From positions 62,025,719 through 62,089,718 of the forward strand of contig OY720348.1 in assembly GCA_963082975.1 (NCBI GenBank): 64,000 nt of DNA. Direction: 5' to 3'. Made by a program: the position numbers and the translations under genes. Shown piece by piece: positions 11,650-23,385 of the stretch (within the stretch, counting starts at the first letter, position 1; each line of letters starts with the position of its first letter). This stretch comes from Labia minor. Lineage: Eukaryota > Arthropoda > Insecta > Dermaptera > Spongiphoridae. Under the pieces are notes generated by a model. That model saw only the letters and a list, made by a program, of their open reading frames with translations, ran no database searches and was not told the origin of the DNA.

Positions 11650-13146
11650 AATTACTGCCTATAAAATTTATTTTTCTTCATTATTTGTATTCTATTTTAT
11701 TTACAAAACTTTCTCGTTTTATCTGTGTCCCACTGAATATATAAATAATAAATCAATGAATAAATATTTTTCCTCCAAATTGTCAAATCTAGAAAAACGC
11801 AATGATTTTATAAATATTTTTATAATTCTCCAATTATTATAATTAGAAAATAAACAGATTACTATTTAAAAATAAGTTTTAATGAACCTAAATTAATCTT
11901 TAATTGAATTTAATAAAATAATAATTTAATGATCACTAATTGCTCATTAACATTCTATCCAATTATTAAGGTTCAAAGATTTGGTCAATTATTAACATAA
12001 AATTAATATATTATCTAGAAATGCATGTTGAATGGGGACGAACTGGCTTAATTAGAATGACTACTAAATTCTATTAATAAGCCAAACTGCCGAAACTTTA
12101 ATTATTCTTTGTTTTTATTTGTTTATTAGATACCGTAGAATTTAAATAGAAAATGAATTCATATCATATAAATTCATTTTCTATCTACAAATGAATATGG
12201 TAAACAAATTGATCTACAAGCAACTTGTATTATTATGTATTATTATGTCATTTGTATTTCAGCTTTGTGTATGAATGATCATCAAAATTAATTAATATTA
12301 TATCCTTATTTTATTGATGAAAAATTATCAATTCGTTATTTATATCTCATTTATCAGATACAACAAATGGATCATTTTTATAAAAAAAATATTTGCTTTC
12401 TATTTACTATTTAATAAATTAAATAACAACATAAGTAAACATGATGGTTCAAAAATAAAGGTTTAATTTCTACTATTGTATTTGTATGAATTTATAAAGA
12501 GTGTATTCTAATTAGTGAGACAAACTTTTTAACAAAAAATAGAGAATATAAAAAAAAGATTAAAAATTGTATAGGATTTTATTTTTAGGTGCTTTTTAGG
12601 TTCTCAACGTTAAAATTTATAAAACGACAACCTGCTAAGGGAATCTTCGGCACTCCTCACATCTATTCAAGGGTACTTTGCCCCCTGGACCCCTTATGTT
12701 TGTTTTATTGTACACTTTTATTTAATTTTTTTTCCTTTTAAATATTTAACTTTCGATTATGCATATCTATATAGCCTTAGTTAAATGAATATCTTGAAAA
12801 AAGTAATCCAAACTCAAAATTTTGAAATCGGGATTTTAATGTAAGTCCAAATAAAGCAATTAATTTATTGTTTAATTGAAAATTCTTATTAATTTGAAGG
12901 TAAATGCAATGGTTGAGGTATAGGAAAGAACAAAAGTTTTTAGAAAAATTTTGAAAAAATATTAAACAGCGCAATCTGAAACAAGTTTGATACCAGCCAA
13001 AATACTCAGAGTAGTCTAAAGAGTAAGTCTCTGTAGGAAATGATTCGAAATGAATGCCGATTTTCAACAAAATTCATTCATTCCAACATATTTATGGTAT
13101 TTAACACAATATTTATTTAACAATTTTCATGCCGATCGGTTTAAAC

Positions 13147-13452
13147 CGGTGACTCCCAAGGTGGGCGCTACCGCTCCCTCGTGGGTGCTGCAGCGATCCA
13201 GGTGTTCGGTGATGGCCACAGATTCATTTAGAGAAAATTACTTGTATATTATTTTTCTATTCTGAGATCAATAAATAGATACATAAATACAATGTTTCTA
13301 ATAACCTTTAAATATAATATATTTTGCAAATAGGTACATTTATCTTTTTGTTTAATTGTTATTAAACTTAAAAAAGTTAATTTCCAGGGGGGCGCTGAGT
13401 AAATTTTTTTCTGAAAAGGGGGCGCTTGACAAAATAAGCTTGGGAACCACTG
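13147..13452. mobile_element. Non-autonomous hAT element, 306 bp
   Basis: The ends are CGGTGACTCCCAAG and, in complement, CAGTGGTTCCCAAG. The flanks GTTTAAAC (13139-13146) and GTTTAACC (13453-13460) match at 7 of 8 bases. GGGCGCT motifs sit inside both ends. Non-coding. Confidence 0.78.
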
Positions 13453-13455
13453 GTT

Positions 13456-13765
13456 TAACCGTATCAGGGTTTAACTGTTTCAGCACCATCTAGTGTCCAG
13501 TTGAAACAAAATGGATAAGACCAAAATATATTCAGTGTGCTCAACTTCATAAGGATCGGTTTGACGGTATAGAAGTTCATGTACTTCAGTGCCATCTAGT
13601 GATAAGATGAAACAAAGTGGATAAGACCAAAATATTCAGTGTGCTTAACTGCCAATATCTACTAATTTTTATAAAATTATGTTTGACGTTATAGATGTTG
13701 ATGGCTTCATCGCCATCTAGTGTCGAGTTATAATTAAGTTGATACCATATAAACCTTCCCCATCA
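13456..13765 (+). repeat. Degenerate tandem repeat (about 106-121 bp unit, 2.5 copies)
   Basis: Three units start at 13481, 13587 and 13708, each with a CCATCTAGTG core. They continue with GTTGAAACAAAATGGATAAG-like and ACCAAAATATATTCAGTGTG-like sequence in units one and two. GTTTGACGGTATAGA-type sequence precedes units two and three. The repeat directly abuts the hAT element at 13147-13452. Confidence 0.75.
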
Positions 13766-14924
13766 ATATATATATATATATATATATAATCGCGGTCAAA
13801 TTACAGTCTATTGTTTACAAATATACAGACAGACAAACAATCATTTTATATTATAGATTTATAGGACAACAAAACAGACAAATTTCTTTTCTAACATATA
13901 AATATAAAATTTTATTTGATTATTTAAAGATAATTTATAGACACTCTGAAATGATTGTCAAACTCAACGGGGAGCTTTAGATTTTCTTTGTTGAGCTTGA
14001 ATTCTGTCTGACTGTTTGGGTGATTTGAGAGGTAAAATTTACCTGTGCAAAGAAGCTGCTAAGGAACATTTACAATGATTACAATTACAAACACATTTCA
14101 TTTTCCAAAAAAATAATATATATAGGTATATATAAATTTATGAATAAAAAAGTTTTTTTATTTCCAAATTAGATGCTAGTAGGGCTGGTTGCCTAAAGCC
14201 AGGGGATCTCATAAAATTGAATGGATGGATAGAAATGTGGAGTGTTAATTTACATATCGCTAAACTTTCACACCTTCCCACTTAGAAATAAACAAATCAA
14301 TCTCTATAATTATTAAATATTTTATTTTATATTCTTATATAATAAATAATTAATTAATAATATAATAATCAACAAGCATGTTTTTTCCAACAAAAATATA
14401 AATATCAAACTTTGATCAAGAATAATTTTGTATTTATTCTTAGTATTTTTTATGTGGTTAACCAACCAACCTATTAGCAATCCAAAAGACAAAACGATTA
14501 GAGTTTGTAATAACTTGACTAAAAAAGAGGCTGCTCCTATGAATTAAGATAATTTTCTTTATAATTGCAAAGAGAATTCTAATAAGATGACCTTTGAATG
14601 TTCTCCGACTCCTAAATGTCCAGGGAATTGTTATTTATTTTGAAAGCAATATATCCTTTACGAAGAGGGACTGCCTCTCATTATAATTAGGAAAGGTATC
14701 ATTTTTATTTTTTTTTACTAAGAACATTCCATTACCACCCATTTGCATCTTTTGGTAAACAAATATAGCATCTTTTGAGTCAAATTTTTATAATACTAAA
14801 TAATCTATGGAATGCTCTATGATATGATCTTTTCACTTTTTTTTTATGATATTTCGAAAACCTCTGTAAGCGCAAGTTTAAGAAAATTGTGTTTATTTTG
14901 TAAAATGTATAAATAATATGATAT

Positions 14925-14962
14925 GGCGCCACAGGGTGGGAGGCAACAGCGTTGGCTTCATC
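14925..14962 (+). mobile_element. SINE A head fragment
   Basis: GCGCCACAGGGTGGGAGG with a degraded box A region matches the head of SINE A. The rest of a SINE A copy resumes at about 15141, so the two may be halves of one interrupted copy. Confidence 0.5.
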
Positions 14963-15140
14963 CACCCCCCCCCCCTCTATTAATATTTCTGTAATTCCCC
15001 ACCAATAAATAGACTAGGTTTTTTCTTTACATATAGCCTTTTCAAGGTCAATAAGTCAAAAAAAAATATTTCAAAATATGTATAATGTAAATCTAAAAGG
15101 AAATTGTAAATTTATACTAATTATTAACATTAATCATCAA

Positions 15141-15379
15141 TGCTTCTCGTGGTCCCGGTCGGGTTCAAGTCCCGGGCCTTCTCTAACTGGAATCTATGGG
15201 ACGGAGTCAGCCCAGTCCCCAGAATCAAAATTAGGAAGCTACTTGATAAAAAGTAGCGCCTCCGATCAAGAAAATCAAGATAAAGGTAGATTGGACCCTT
15301 TCTACTGATCATATGACACCTAATTGATATAACCTACTTGATAGACGCTGACCTTGCGTAGGATCTACAAAAGTCAGGG
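15141..15379 (+). mobile_element. SINE A copy 1 (body)
   Basis: It has box B (GGTTCAAGTCC at 15163-15173), GACGGAGTCAGCCCAG, AGCTACTTGATAAAAAGTAG, GATCAAGAAAATCAAGATAA and the 3' end CTACAAAAGTCAGGG. The tRNA-like head with box A is missing here. Confidence 0.85.
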
Positions 15380-16228
15380 ATATAAATAATATTTTCAATC
15401 CCTCTCACTTAGATTTATTATTTATTTCAAGCACATTTTATTCTCTCTTTTCAAATCCCACTGGAATATAAGCTTCATCGAATTTATTTATTTTTTTATT
15501 TACCAGTGGTAAATAATTATTTATATATTCCTTTATTTATATTCAATGTACATTTTTGTTAAATTATTTAATTTTATTTTGAGAGGAAAATATATATATA
15601 TATATATATAAGTATATATATTTTATCTTTAAAAAAACAATCGGGAATGAATAAAGGAATTGGCTGTTTTCTTTTCGACTGAATGTTTTCTCATATCATT
15701 TTTTTTTTTTTTTTAATTTATTTTCAACGAGTGTTAAAATTTTTCCTTTTAAGACATCCTGAATCTTCTAAAAAATTATTTATTTTAGTTTCTTTTAAAA
15801 TATGATAAGCTAACGATTTTTCTCTTTTTAATAATAATTCTCGCAACCGAAAATAATCCAATAAATGTTTAACGTAATGAAGAGATTGAAAAGATTGATA
15901 GATGAGTTTATATTATTACTCATTAAACTTTTTCTATTTTATGAAATATAGAATTGAAGAACACATTCTAGAATGAAAGTTAAATGAATAGTGACGTAAA
16001 TAAAGAAAACGCCAGTCTAGCTATTAGCTCAGTTACTTTCTCAACAACAGCATTGATATAACAAACAAAATTAAAGAAAGTAATTTTGAATATCAATTTT
16101 ATTTTAAACGATTGACAGTTACATGATTTTATAGTATAAAAAATTATTTTTTTTTAATTTTGATTCAGATATTGTTGTTGTTGAGAAAGGCACTACGCAA
16201 GGCTGGTCTTCTCTTTTTGCCGGCATTG

Positions 16229-16337
16229 TATAGTGACGGAAAAAAAGTTTAAACGACAAGGGGCAACCAAGCGGTTAAGTCATTGCAATTGCCCGACAAC
16301 ATCGCCCCTGTGGCGATTATATTTTTCTGTCACTGTA
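16229..16337. mobile_element. Tc1/mariner-like mini-MITE
   Basis: 109 bp with inverted ends TATAGTGACGGAAAAA and, in complement, TACAGTGACAGAAAAA, bounded by TA. The inner sequence GACAACATCGCC..GGCGATTATATTTTT resembles a stretch at 45268-45310. Non-coding. Confidence 0.55.
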
Positions 16338-16433
16338 CATTTACGAACAAATATATAATTAAAAGAAAGGAACAAAAAATATTGAATTTTAATAAATTAA
16401 ATAATAAAATTAATCTTTTAATTAAAATAAACC

Positions 16434-16701
16434 CTTGTAGGTCCTACGCAAGGACAACGGTTATCAAGCCAGTTATATCAATTAGGTGTCCTATGATCAG
16501 TAGAACGAGTCCTATCAACCTTTACCTTGATTTTCTTGATTGGAGGCGCTACTTTTTATCAAGTAGCTTTTCCCCAATGTTGATCCCGGAGGCTGGGTTG
16601 ACTCCGTCCCCAGCTAGAGAAATTCCCATTGCCAGGCCCGGGACTCTAACTCAGGACCACGAGAATATGACTAAGTACGCTACCTCCCACTCTGTGTTGC
16701 C
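16434..16701 (-). mobile_element. SINE A copy 2
   Basis: Nearly full length on the minus strand: a head with a degraded box A (TAGCGTACTTAG), box B-like AGTTAGAGTCC, the ACTTGATAAAAAGTAGCG core and the GTCCTTGCGTAGGACC 3' part. No convincing target duplication was seen. Confidence 0.82.
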
Positions 16702-18570
16702 TTTTTTAATTTTTTAATACACAAGATATATATGATTCCGGGATTCACTATGGAATGAAAATGAAGAAAGATCATGTTAAATAACTTCAATGTATCGAAC
16801 GGTAACCCCCCCCCCCTTTCTCTCTCTCTCTCTCTATGTTGGTTTCAATATATGGAAAAGAATGAATGGGATTCCAATCTGCCTTTAACTTTGAACCCGA
16901 TTTTTTTTTTACTGATTCATTCCAATTGGGAGTATAATTCGGAGCATTAGAATGTATTCTTTTCAGATTATAACCAACTCTTCCATTAAACCGTCATAAG
17001 AGATACAGAACAAGAGAGAAGATATTCATTTTAAAGTTTTCATCAAATAGGCTTCATTTTACATGAAATCCGATCAGATTTTAGTTTTTTGTGAAATTTG
17101 TTAATATTTTACCTTGAACGAGATTATATAATTTCTTGAAATGTTACAGTTGGGCTTATAATCTTGATTTAAGAATAAATTCACTTCAAGAGTTACTTCA
17201 AATCTTTGAATATATTATTGCTTTTCCAAAAATGTAGCTGAATGAAGTTCAATTATTGTTAAAAAAATGTTTTTTTTTATTTTATCCCATGACGAAATAT
17301 GTTTATATTTTTTAAAAATCCTAGTTGATTTTTTTTTTGTCTTGATATATTTTTAATTTCCATATTAAATAAAATAAAATTTTATATATATTAATAGTAA
17401 TATATATATGTATATATATATATATATATACTAATAATTATATATCAAATATTTAAAAGCTAGAATAAAAATTGTATATAGAAATATAGAAAGAACATGT
17501 TATAGTATAGATGTAAATTTAAATTTACTTTTTTTTCCTTATTAATAAAATCCTCTTCTGGTTATTAAAAATAATGCTTTGATATATTAATTAATATTTT
17601 ACAACTTTTTTTCTATTTTATATAAATCTCTGTTCTTTTTATAATTAGAATGTTAATAATTTTTTTTTTTATTCTTAAAGAATATTACTATTCCAATTAT
17701 TTGAAATGCTACTTCAACGAACACATCTATTCTAATCACAAATACAATTTAAATAAAAATAGAATGACGAACAATGGCAGAATGATTCAATGTAAATATT
17801 TACACTTGTATAGGTTCCATCATATAGGTGTAGGATTTATTTTGCCCAAGACTCAATGAACCAATATTGAGCAATAAATTATTTACAAACAAACTGAACA
17901 AAAGTTTTATTATTTCCTATTATTCTTTATTTAAATCCTTTCAAATATTTGGATTTTCATGTATCATTTAATTTATTTGCTTACTACAAAAAATAGTTAC
18001 CTTAAAAATTTCGAGTTGTTATATTTTATTTGTGCAAAATTATATAAATTATATAACTAATAAAAAATTAAAAAAAAAAAACAATTAAATAAACATAGAA
18101 ATGCATTAAAAACAGAAAATAATTTTTACCAGAGTATCTTTTAAGATAAACAAAAGAAAAAAAAAATTGAAGTTGGTGAGTTTATTATACAAACAAAACT
18201 TTTTATACAAACAAAACTTTTTTTAAAATAAAAAAAAAATATTTTTTGTTTATTTGCGCATTAGTAAATGTTTAGATATAAGTTAGTTAGTTTTTAATTT
18301 TTTTATTTTATTTTTTTGTTAGATTTAGATTTTTGTAATATTGTGCATTTAAAATTTGTTCCAACCGCTAATGGATATGTTGTAAATGTAACAACCATTT
18401 AAAACGATTAGAACCTTAAAATTTTAACTATTTAATTAATTTATTTTGAATAATGAAGTTAAGAAAAACAAACGTTTTCTTGATTATTTTACAAATAAAA
18501 AAATAAAATATTTCTAAGTTCATGATAGATAATTTTATTATAACATTTAGTATGATGTCGTCATTATATA

Positions 18571-19232
18571 CAGTGGCGTACCTAGGGGGGTGCGGTGGGT
18601 GCGGTCCGCACCGGGCGGCACTTATCTTGGGGCGGCATTTTTTATATTTAGTTATAGTTGTAAAAAGCAACTTATTCATTTCATATTTATTTTTTTTCTT
18701 TCTTGAATAATAAATGATTATTATGATTATTATAAGTTTACTATTTGATTTATATAAATTATGATCAACTATATGATTTCGAATATTATTCCTCGGTGTA
18801 TATAAATGCAATTTAGTGTAAATTTTGAATTCTAATTCCAAGAACAGGATAATAATTTTATTTTATTGTATTCATTAAAATTCGTTGAATTCGTAAACGC
18901 ATCTTTACGATTTTGTTCAGCAATTTTTCCTAACTAAAATTTTTTGATACCAGTTTATAAATGTCATTTCTTTTGAAAAGTTTATATGATTACTTTGAAG
19001 TGATATACCAATATTTTTTAAATCAACGATTTTTCTTTTGAAAAGCAGGGCCGGCGGAAGGCGGTCTGCTAGGTTTAAAATTTACTCTGTGTATTAATTA
19101 ATATTGATTAAATAACTTAATAATTTATTTATGTGCATTGATTTATAAATACCACTATTTGATTGACTTATAATAAAAAGGGCGGCAAACTGGAGATCGC
19201 CCCGGGCGGCAAAAGTTCCAGGTACGCCACTG
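18571..19232. mobile_element. Non-autonomous hAT element, 662 bp
   Basis: The ends are CAGTGGCGTACCT, exact for 13 bases at both termini. An exact 8-bp duplication ATTATATA is at 18563-18570 and 19233-19240. Subterminal GGGCGGCA blocks are on both sides. A minus-strand open frame (18428-18841) and a plus-strand frame cross the left end and are chance frames. No transposase was recognised. Confidence 0.92.
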
Positions 19233-19779
19233 ATTATATAATATATAAATATATTATATATATATATTATTTATGTATATATATATATATATATATTGTA
19301 AGAGAAAAGGGGTTGCAAGCACTTATGGGTGCCGGGTTCGCACTTCTTGTCATCTAAGCTTTGCCAAAGAAAAAGATTTAATATTGTAAATGGATTTAAA
19401 AATATGTCAGGAAAGTATACTTTGATAGGTGTCAGGGGATCTTATATGGTTGATTAGGTGATAGAAGCACATCAGGAGATTTGGGAAGACTTTCAATTAG
19501 AAAACAGCATATAATCCGATCATATACCATTAGTATTGAGTAAGAAATAACAGTCATGTCAATCCAAAAATAATAAAAAATAAAAATAAAAAAATCGCAT
19601 CGAGGAAAATGTGGGCCGCTATTTGCTAAATTCATCCTTACAATTGTATATATCTGTAAATTATATAAATATCTGCTTTTCTATATATAAACAGATTTTT
19701 TCATTATTACTATTGAATTTATATCGACTTAAATCTCGAATTTTCAACATTATAATCAGTATGGGAGGAAATTTTAATA

Positions 19780-20120
19780 TATACTATATATATATATATG
19801 TATATAAAGCAAAATATTTAATTAAATATAAGTAAGTATATATATATACTAGTATATATAAATATAATTTCAAAAAGATATTTAATTACAAGATGAAAAA
19901 TGTTGACAATAAAAAATTTAGTAATTTTAATATATAAAATGGGTAACGGGTAGATTCTTTTCTATATAATCCCAATTTATTTATCATTATAAATATCCTA
20001 TATATAAAGCAAAAAATATTATAATATAATTAAATATAAGTATATGTATATAATTTCAAAAAAATATTAAATTACAAAATGAAAAATGCTGACAATAAAA
20101 TATATAGTAATTTTAATATA
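19780..20120 (+). repeat. AT-rich module duplicated in tandem before B1/E1
   Basis: Two diverged copies of a unit (TATATAAAGCAAAATATTTA, ATATAATTTCAAAAAGATAT, GAAAAATGTTGACAATAAAA). They are split by a 5' fragment of family E (GGGTAACGGGTAGATTCTTT at about 19941). The second unit also precedes the B4/E2 copy at 47900-48068. Confidence 0.65.
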
Positions 20121-20126
20121 TAAAAA

Positions 20127-20601
20127 TCTGGAGTGTCTCCACTCGACTATCTCGTAAATTTGAATTGGATTAAATAACATATATTATATTTCGATAAAAT
20201 TTAATTTATTAAATTATAAATTAAAATTAATAAATAATATTTATTATACCAGCGCGTGTTTGACGTTTTGTTGGTGGCACCAAGTCAGTCCAATTAATTT
20301 GGATACTTTCAGCGATTCAATCAAGCTGAAATTCTATATATAGCATTTTTTACAATTTGATGATCATGGTAAAAACTATCAAACATATATCTTTATTTTT
20401 ACGGTCAGTTTTTACCCTCTTCCGGATGAGCTACAGTTCTCAAAAGTTGATAGAAAACTTACCAATTTCGAAACACAGCGACATTTTTTCAACCTTACAA
20501 AGTGAAAATAACTCAGGGACCTCCAAAACGTATAAAAACATCAAAATTTCGACATCGAAAATTTTCGTGATCGCAATACTATCTCTGGCGAGATAGTAAA
20601 A
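20127..20601 (+). repeat. Family B copy 1 (Helentron/DINE-1-like candidate)
   Basis: The 5' signature is TCTGGAGTGTCTCCACTCGA (GAGTG/CACTC hairpin), then CTATCTCGTAAATTTG. The body includes CCAGCGCGTGTTTG, AAGCTGAAATTCTATATATA, GTTGATAGAAAAC and ACGTATAAAAACATCAAAAT. The 3' end is ACTATCTCTGGCGAGATAGT, an 8-bp-stem hairpin, then AAAA. The 5' ACTATCTCG and the complement of the 3' end form subterminal inverted repeats. A central part including the (AC)n is deleted here. Non-coding; the frame at 20440-20691 (-) is a by-product. Confidence 0.7.
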
Positions 20602-21640
20602 ATCATGATTAAAATGGGTAACGGGTAGATTCTTTTCTATAATCCCAATAGAAAAGATTTCTACTTCAGGGAGTAGCGTCCCTGCCCTCACGTGAGCTCA
20701 TGATTTCTTCTACCTCGCTCTTCTACACCGAGGAATCATGTCGTTTACCCGTTAACTACTTTCAATCCATTCCCTTACTCTTCCCCCCTCCCCTCCCTTG
20801 ATCCTTCAAAAAATCAAGTTTATTTGGATGAAGGAGAATATCTAGTATAGATTCATTAAAAAGAAAAAAAAATTAAATCTTGTCTCTATATAGGAGACTC
20901 TCGAGAGTCCCCTATATATATTTGAATAAACCCCCCGATGGGGGGTTTATTCAAATATATCCAGATTACGTCACTTTTTCGACTAGCAAAACCCCATATA
21001 TTCACGAGTGAGACATTTGTTATGAGTGCCTCTGAGAGGACCCACCTCTCCACGCTTCTTACTATTAACAAATTTGGAACTCATATATATATTATATTCT
21101 TTGGATAATTTTAAGAACGGATTTAGTCGATTTTGTTCACTTTATGGAAATTTATGACTAAATATTTTAACATTCTAACCAGAGCAAATGATTGAATAGA
21201 ATTTTAGCCAGATTTTCAATAAAATCGTTTTTTAGTTAAATAAAATTGGAATTTATACTTAATTTTTAATTTGTTAAATTTTTACACATTCAAACAACAT
21301 TTCCTTATAACAATAGATAAAAGAAATGCCAACATATTCGTCATAAAACGTAGATTCATTTTTACTACCATTATATAATTTTACGATGCTTCCTTAATTA
21401 AATATTAATTAATTAATTTTGACAGTTTTATGAGAATGTCCGCCACGTTGGTTGGCCGCGCATTTCAAACACAATTATTTAATTTGGTCAAATTATTCTT
21501 TGTTTGTGTTATCCATTTTTTCTTAAAGTCTAGATCTTATTTCACCACCTCTTGTATTTATATATATATTTACAAATTAGTACCCCGATCCCGAGCAGCC
21601 TCTAATTACGTATATATATATATATTTGAATAATGACTTT
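20602..21640 (+). repeat. Family E copy 1 (young, near-identical to 48615-49668)
   Basis: It starts ATCATGATTAAAATGGGTAA, followed by GATTCTTTTCTATAATCCCA, a polypyrimidine block (CCCCCCTCCCCTCCC) and the palindrome GACTCTCGAGAGTC at 20896-20909. A perfect hairpin follows at 20916-20960, and it ends past CCGCCACGTTGGTTGGCCGC. Comparison with 48615 onward shows a constant offset of 28013 and only a handful of substitutions up to about 21515; similarity then decays. No gene was recognised: the 61-aa minus-strand frame is conserved only because the DNA is. Confidence 0.75.
20916..20960. repeat. Perfect 21-bp-stem hairpin in family E
   Basis: The left arm 20916-20936 (ends AATAAACCCCCC) and right arm 20940-20960 (starts GGGGGGTTTATT) are exact complements with a GAT loop. 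The same hairpin is at 48929-48973. It is absent from the older E copy at 55195-55990. Confidence 0.9.
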
Positions 21641-22739
21641 ATTCATTTATTTAAAATTAACAATGTTTTATTTCAAAATTTTATTAATTAGAGAATCTAA
21701 CTCATTTTTTTTCGTGAATATTTCCGTCCTTATTATTTATATTAGAAGATATACTTATATGTATAGGTTTCCACATGTTTGAACATTCTTTTTATAAGTT
21801 CAAAAATCAGATATATATTTTTTAATACGTCATGGTAATTTATTTGAATAAAAAATTTAATTGTAACGATTAATATATATATATATATATATATATATGT
21901 ATTAACAAATAAATGAATTAATTATAATATAAATTCGTGTAAAACTTTTAATTATTCGTACATTTAAATTTTTAATTTTAATATCCATATTAATCAATTA
22001 AATATACTTGAAATTTATTTATTTATTCGAAAAATTTTTTGATATAATTTGATTAAATTTATAGTGGATGAATTATGAAAATGAGAAGATTTTTTTTAAA
22101 CCTTATAAATATATACTAATAATTTTAATAAATATTGATATTCTTAATATTCATATAATATATATATATTTCCAAGTTAGATTGATAAACGACTTAAATC
22201 ATTAACTTTGGCATCCTTTAATAGTTATTAAATCTTGTTCTATTAATTATTTAATAGAAAACTAAAACTAAAAATTATTTTAATCTAATATAAATTCTCT
22301 AGAATTCGATTTTTCTTTTAGATACTCTAAACCAATGAATTTAATATATGAAAAGAAAAGGATATGTGAATGAGATTTTAAAATATCATGTCCAGGTGTT
22401 ATATTATATATTGTAATCGGTTAATTATGTTCCTGAATTTTTCTGTTGTAATTTGTATTTCTAATCAGTGGTATTAATACAAAATTTTCGAATCGAACTT
22501 TTGTAATAAATTCAGGAGTTTAAAATTTTTCATAGAAAATTGAATACGGTTCATTTCTGACAAAACACATTTTTATCCAGTTTTAGTGATTCTCTGTTAG
22601 AATTCTTTATCATTATAAAAATTCTTATAATTAATTCTTAATTTAAGTCTCAATTGGGCTTAAGCTACTTTCAAAATAAACGATTCAATTATAGAACTAA
22701 CTCTGTAAACTTATTTGTCCAGAATGATAGTATTTACTC

Positions 22740-23075
22740 AAAATTTAAGTAAACTTAAAGGCTTTATTGATAGATAGACGAGCCCGCAAAAGGTGTTTCC
22801 AATTTAAATTTAAACTGTATTTGTAACTAACTTCATAATGTCACAGACATCACATACATAAATACATACGAGGGAAATTATTATTATTATAGATAACTTG
22901 AAGTTGTACATGGAGCTACGGATAACCCAGCCCCTAGCATTTATGGCGCCCTGGGTAATAGAATAAATTCCTCTTCCTATATTCGTAAAATTTATATTGC
23001 ATTCATAACCAAAATGCCGCCCTTCAGATTTGCCGTCCCGGGCAAATGTCTGTTTTATCCTCCACTAGAGTGGGT
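22740..23075 (+). repeat. Repeat block preceding LINE tail 1
   Basis: AAGGCTTTATTGATAGATA, GGATAACCCAG, CTATATTCGTAAAATTTAT, ATAACCAAAATGCCG and the CAGATTTGCC..CGGGCAAATG stretch recur in the same order at 49940-50150. Part of the block (CCTATATTC onward) also appears at 47703-47835. The GC-rich CCCGGGCAAATG block looks like a transposon end, but its family was not identified. Confidence 0.55.
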
Positions 23076-23099
23076 CCTGACGTTAGGTTTATTTACTTC

Positions 23100-23385
23100 T
23101 ACCGTTTTTCCTTTTACGTTTTCTCGATGACGTTTTCCTATAAACCCAACTTTTGGAAATTCGAAGAGCAATCGTAAAAATATTTTGGTGGGGAAACCGA
23201 GTAGGAAACGCCCGCTGGGAAGAGCAAGGAGGCGGTGGGGGGTGGATCGTGTAGAGACGTGAGAGAGATGGGAGAGGGTCGGGTTTGGAGGGTTGTGGCT
23301 CAGAGTAGGGATACTTGGAGAAGTGTGGTTGCTGCGGTCAAGAACTTTCGAGTTCCGTAAAGCCACAGAGAAACAGAGAGAAGAG
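23100..23385 (+). mobile_element. LINE 3' coding tail, copy 1 (degenerate)
   Basis: The plus strand reads LVGKPSRKRPLGRARRRW with frameshifts, then REMGEGRVWR, SRDTWRSVVAAVKNFRVP and a stop followed by SHRET. The pattern GRP..RW..D..RD...MG....W...AQDRDTWR is the C-terminal end of many non-LTR retrotransposon reverse transcriptases (RTE/Jockey-type). The minus-strand frame at 23055-23366 is its shadow. No 5' part is present. Confidence 0.7.

Noticed and set aside
16283..16717. 144-codon plus-strand frame
   Set aside because: It runs through the Tc1-like mini-element and antisense to SINE A copy 2. There is no protein similarity.
18428..18841. 137-codon minus-strand frame
   Set aside because: It crosses the left boundary and target duplication of a hAT element and is AT-rich outside it, so it is a chance frame.
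20440..20691. Minus-strand frame of 83 codons, also at 48447-48704 and in part at 39308-39520
   Set aside because: It lies across the 3' end of family B and the start of family E. The peptide is shared only because the repeats are. There are no gene-like features, and other B copies break it.
20886..21071. 61-codon frame conserved at 48899-49084
   Set aside because: It runs straight through the perfect hairpin of family E, and the two copies are near-identical DNA. The older E copy does not keep it.
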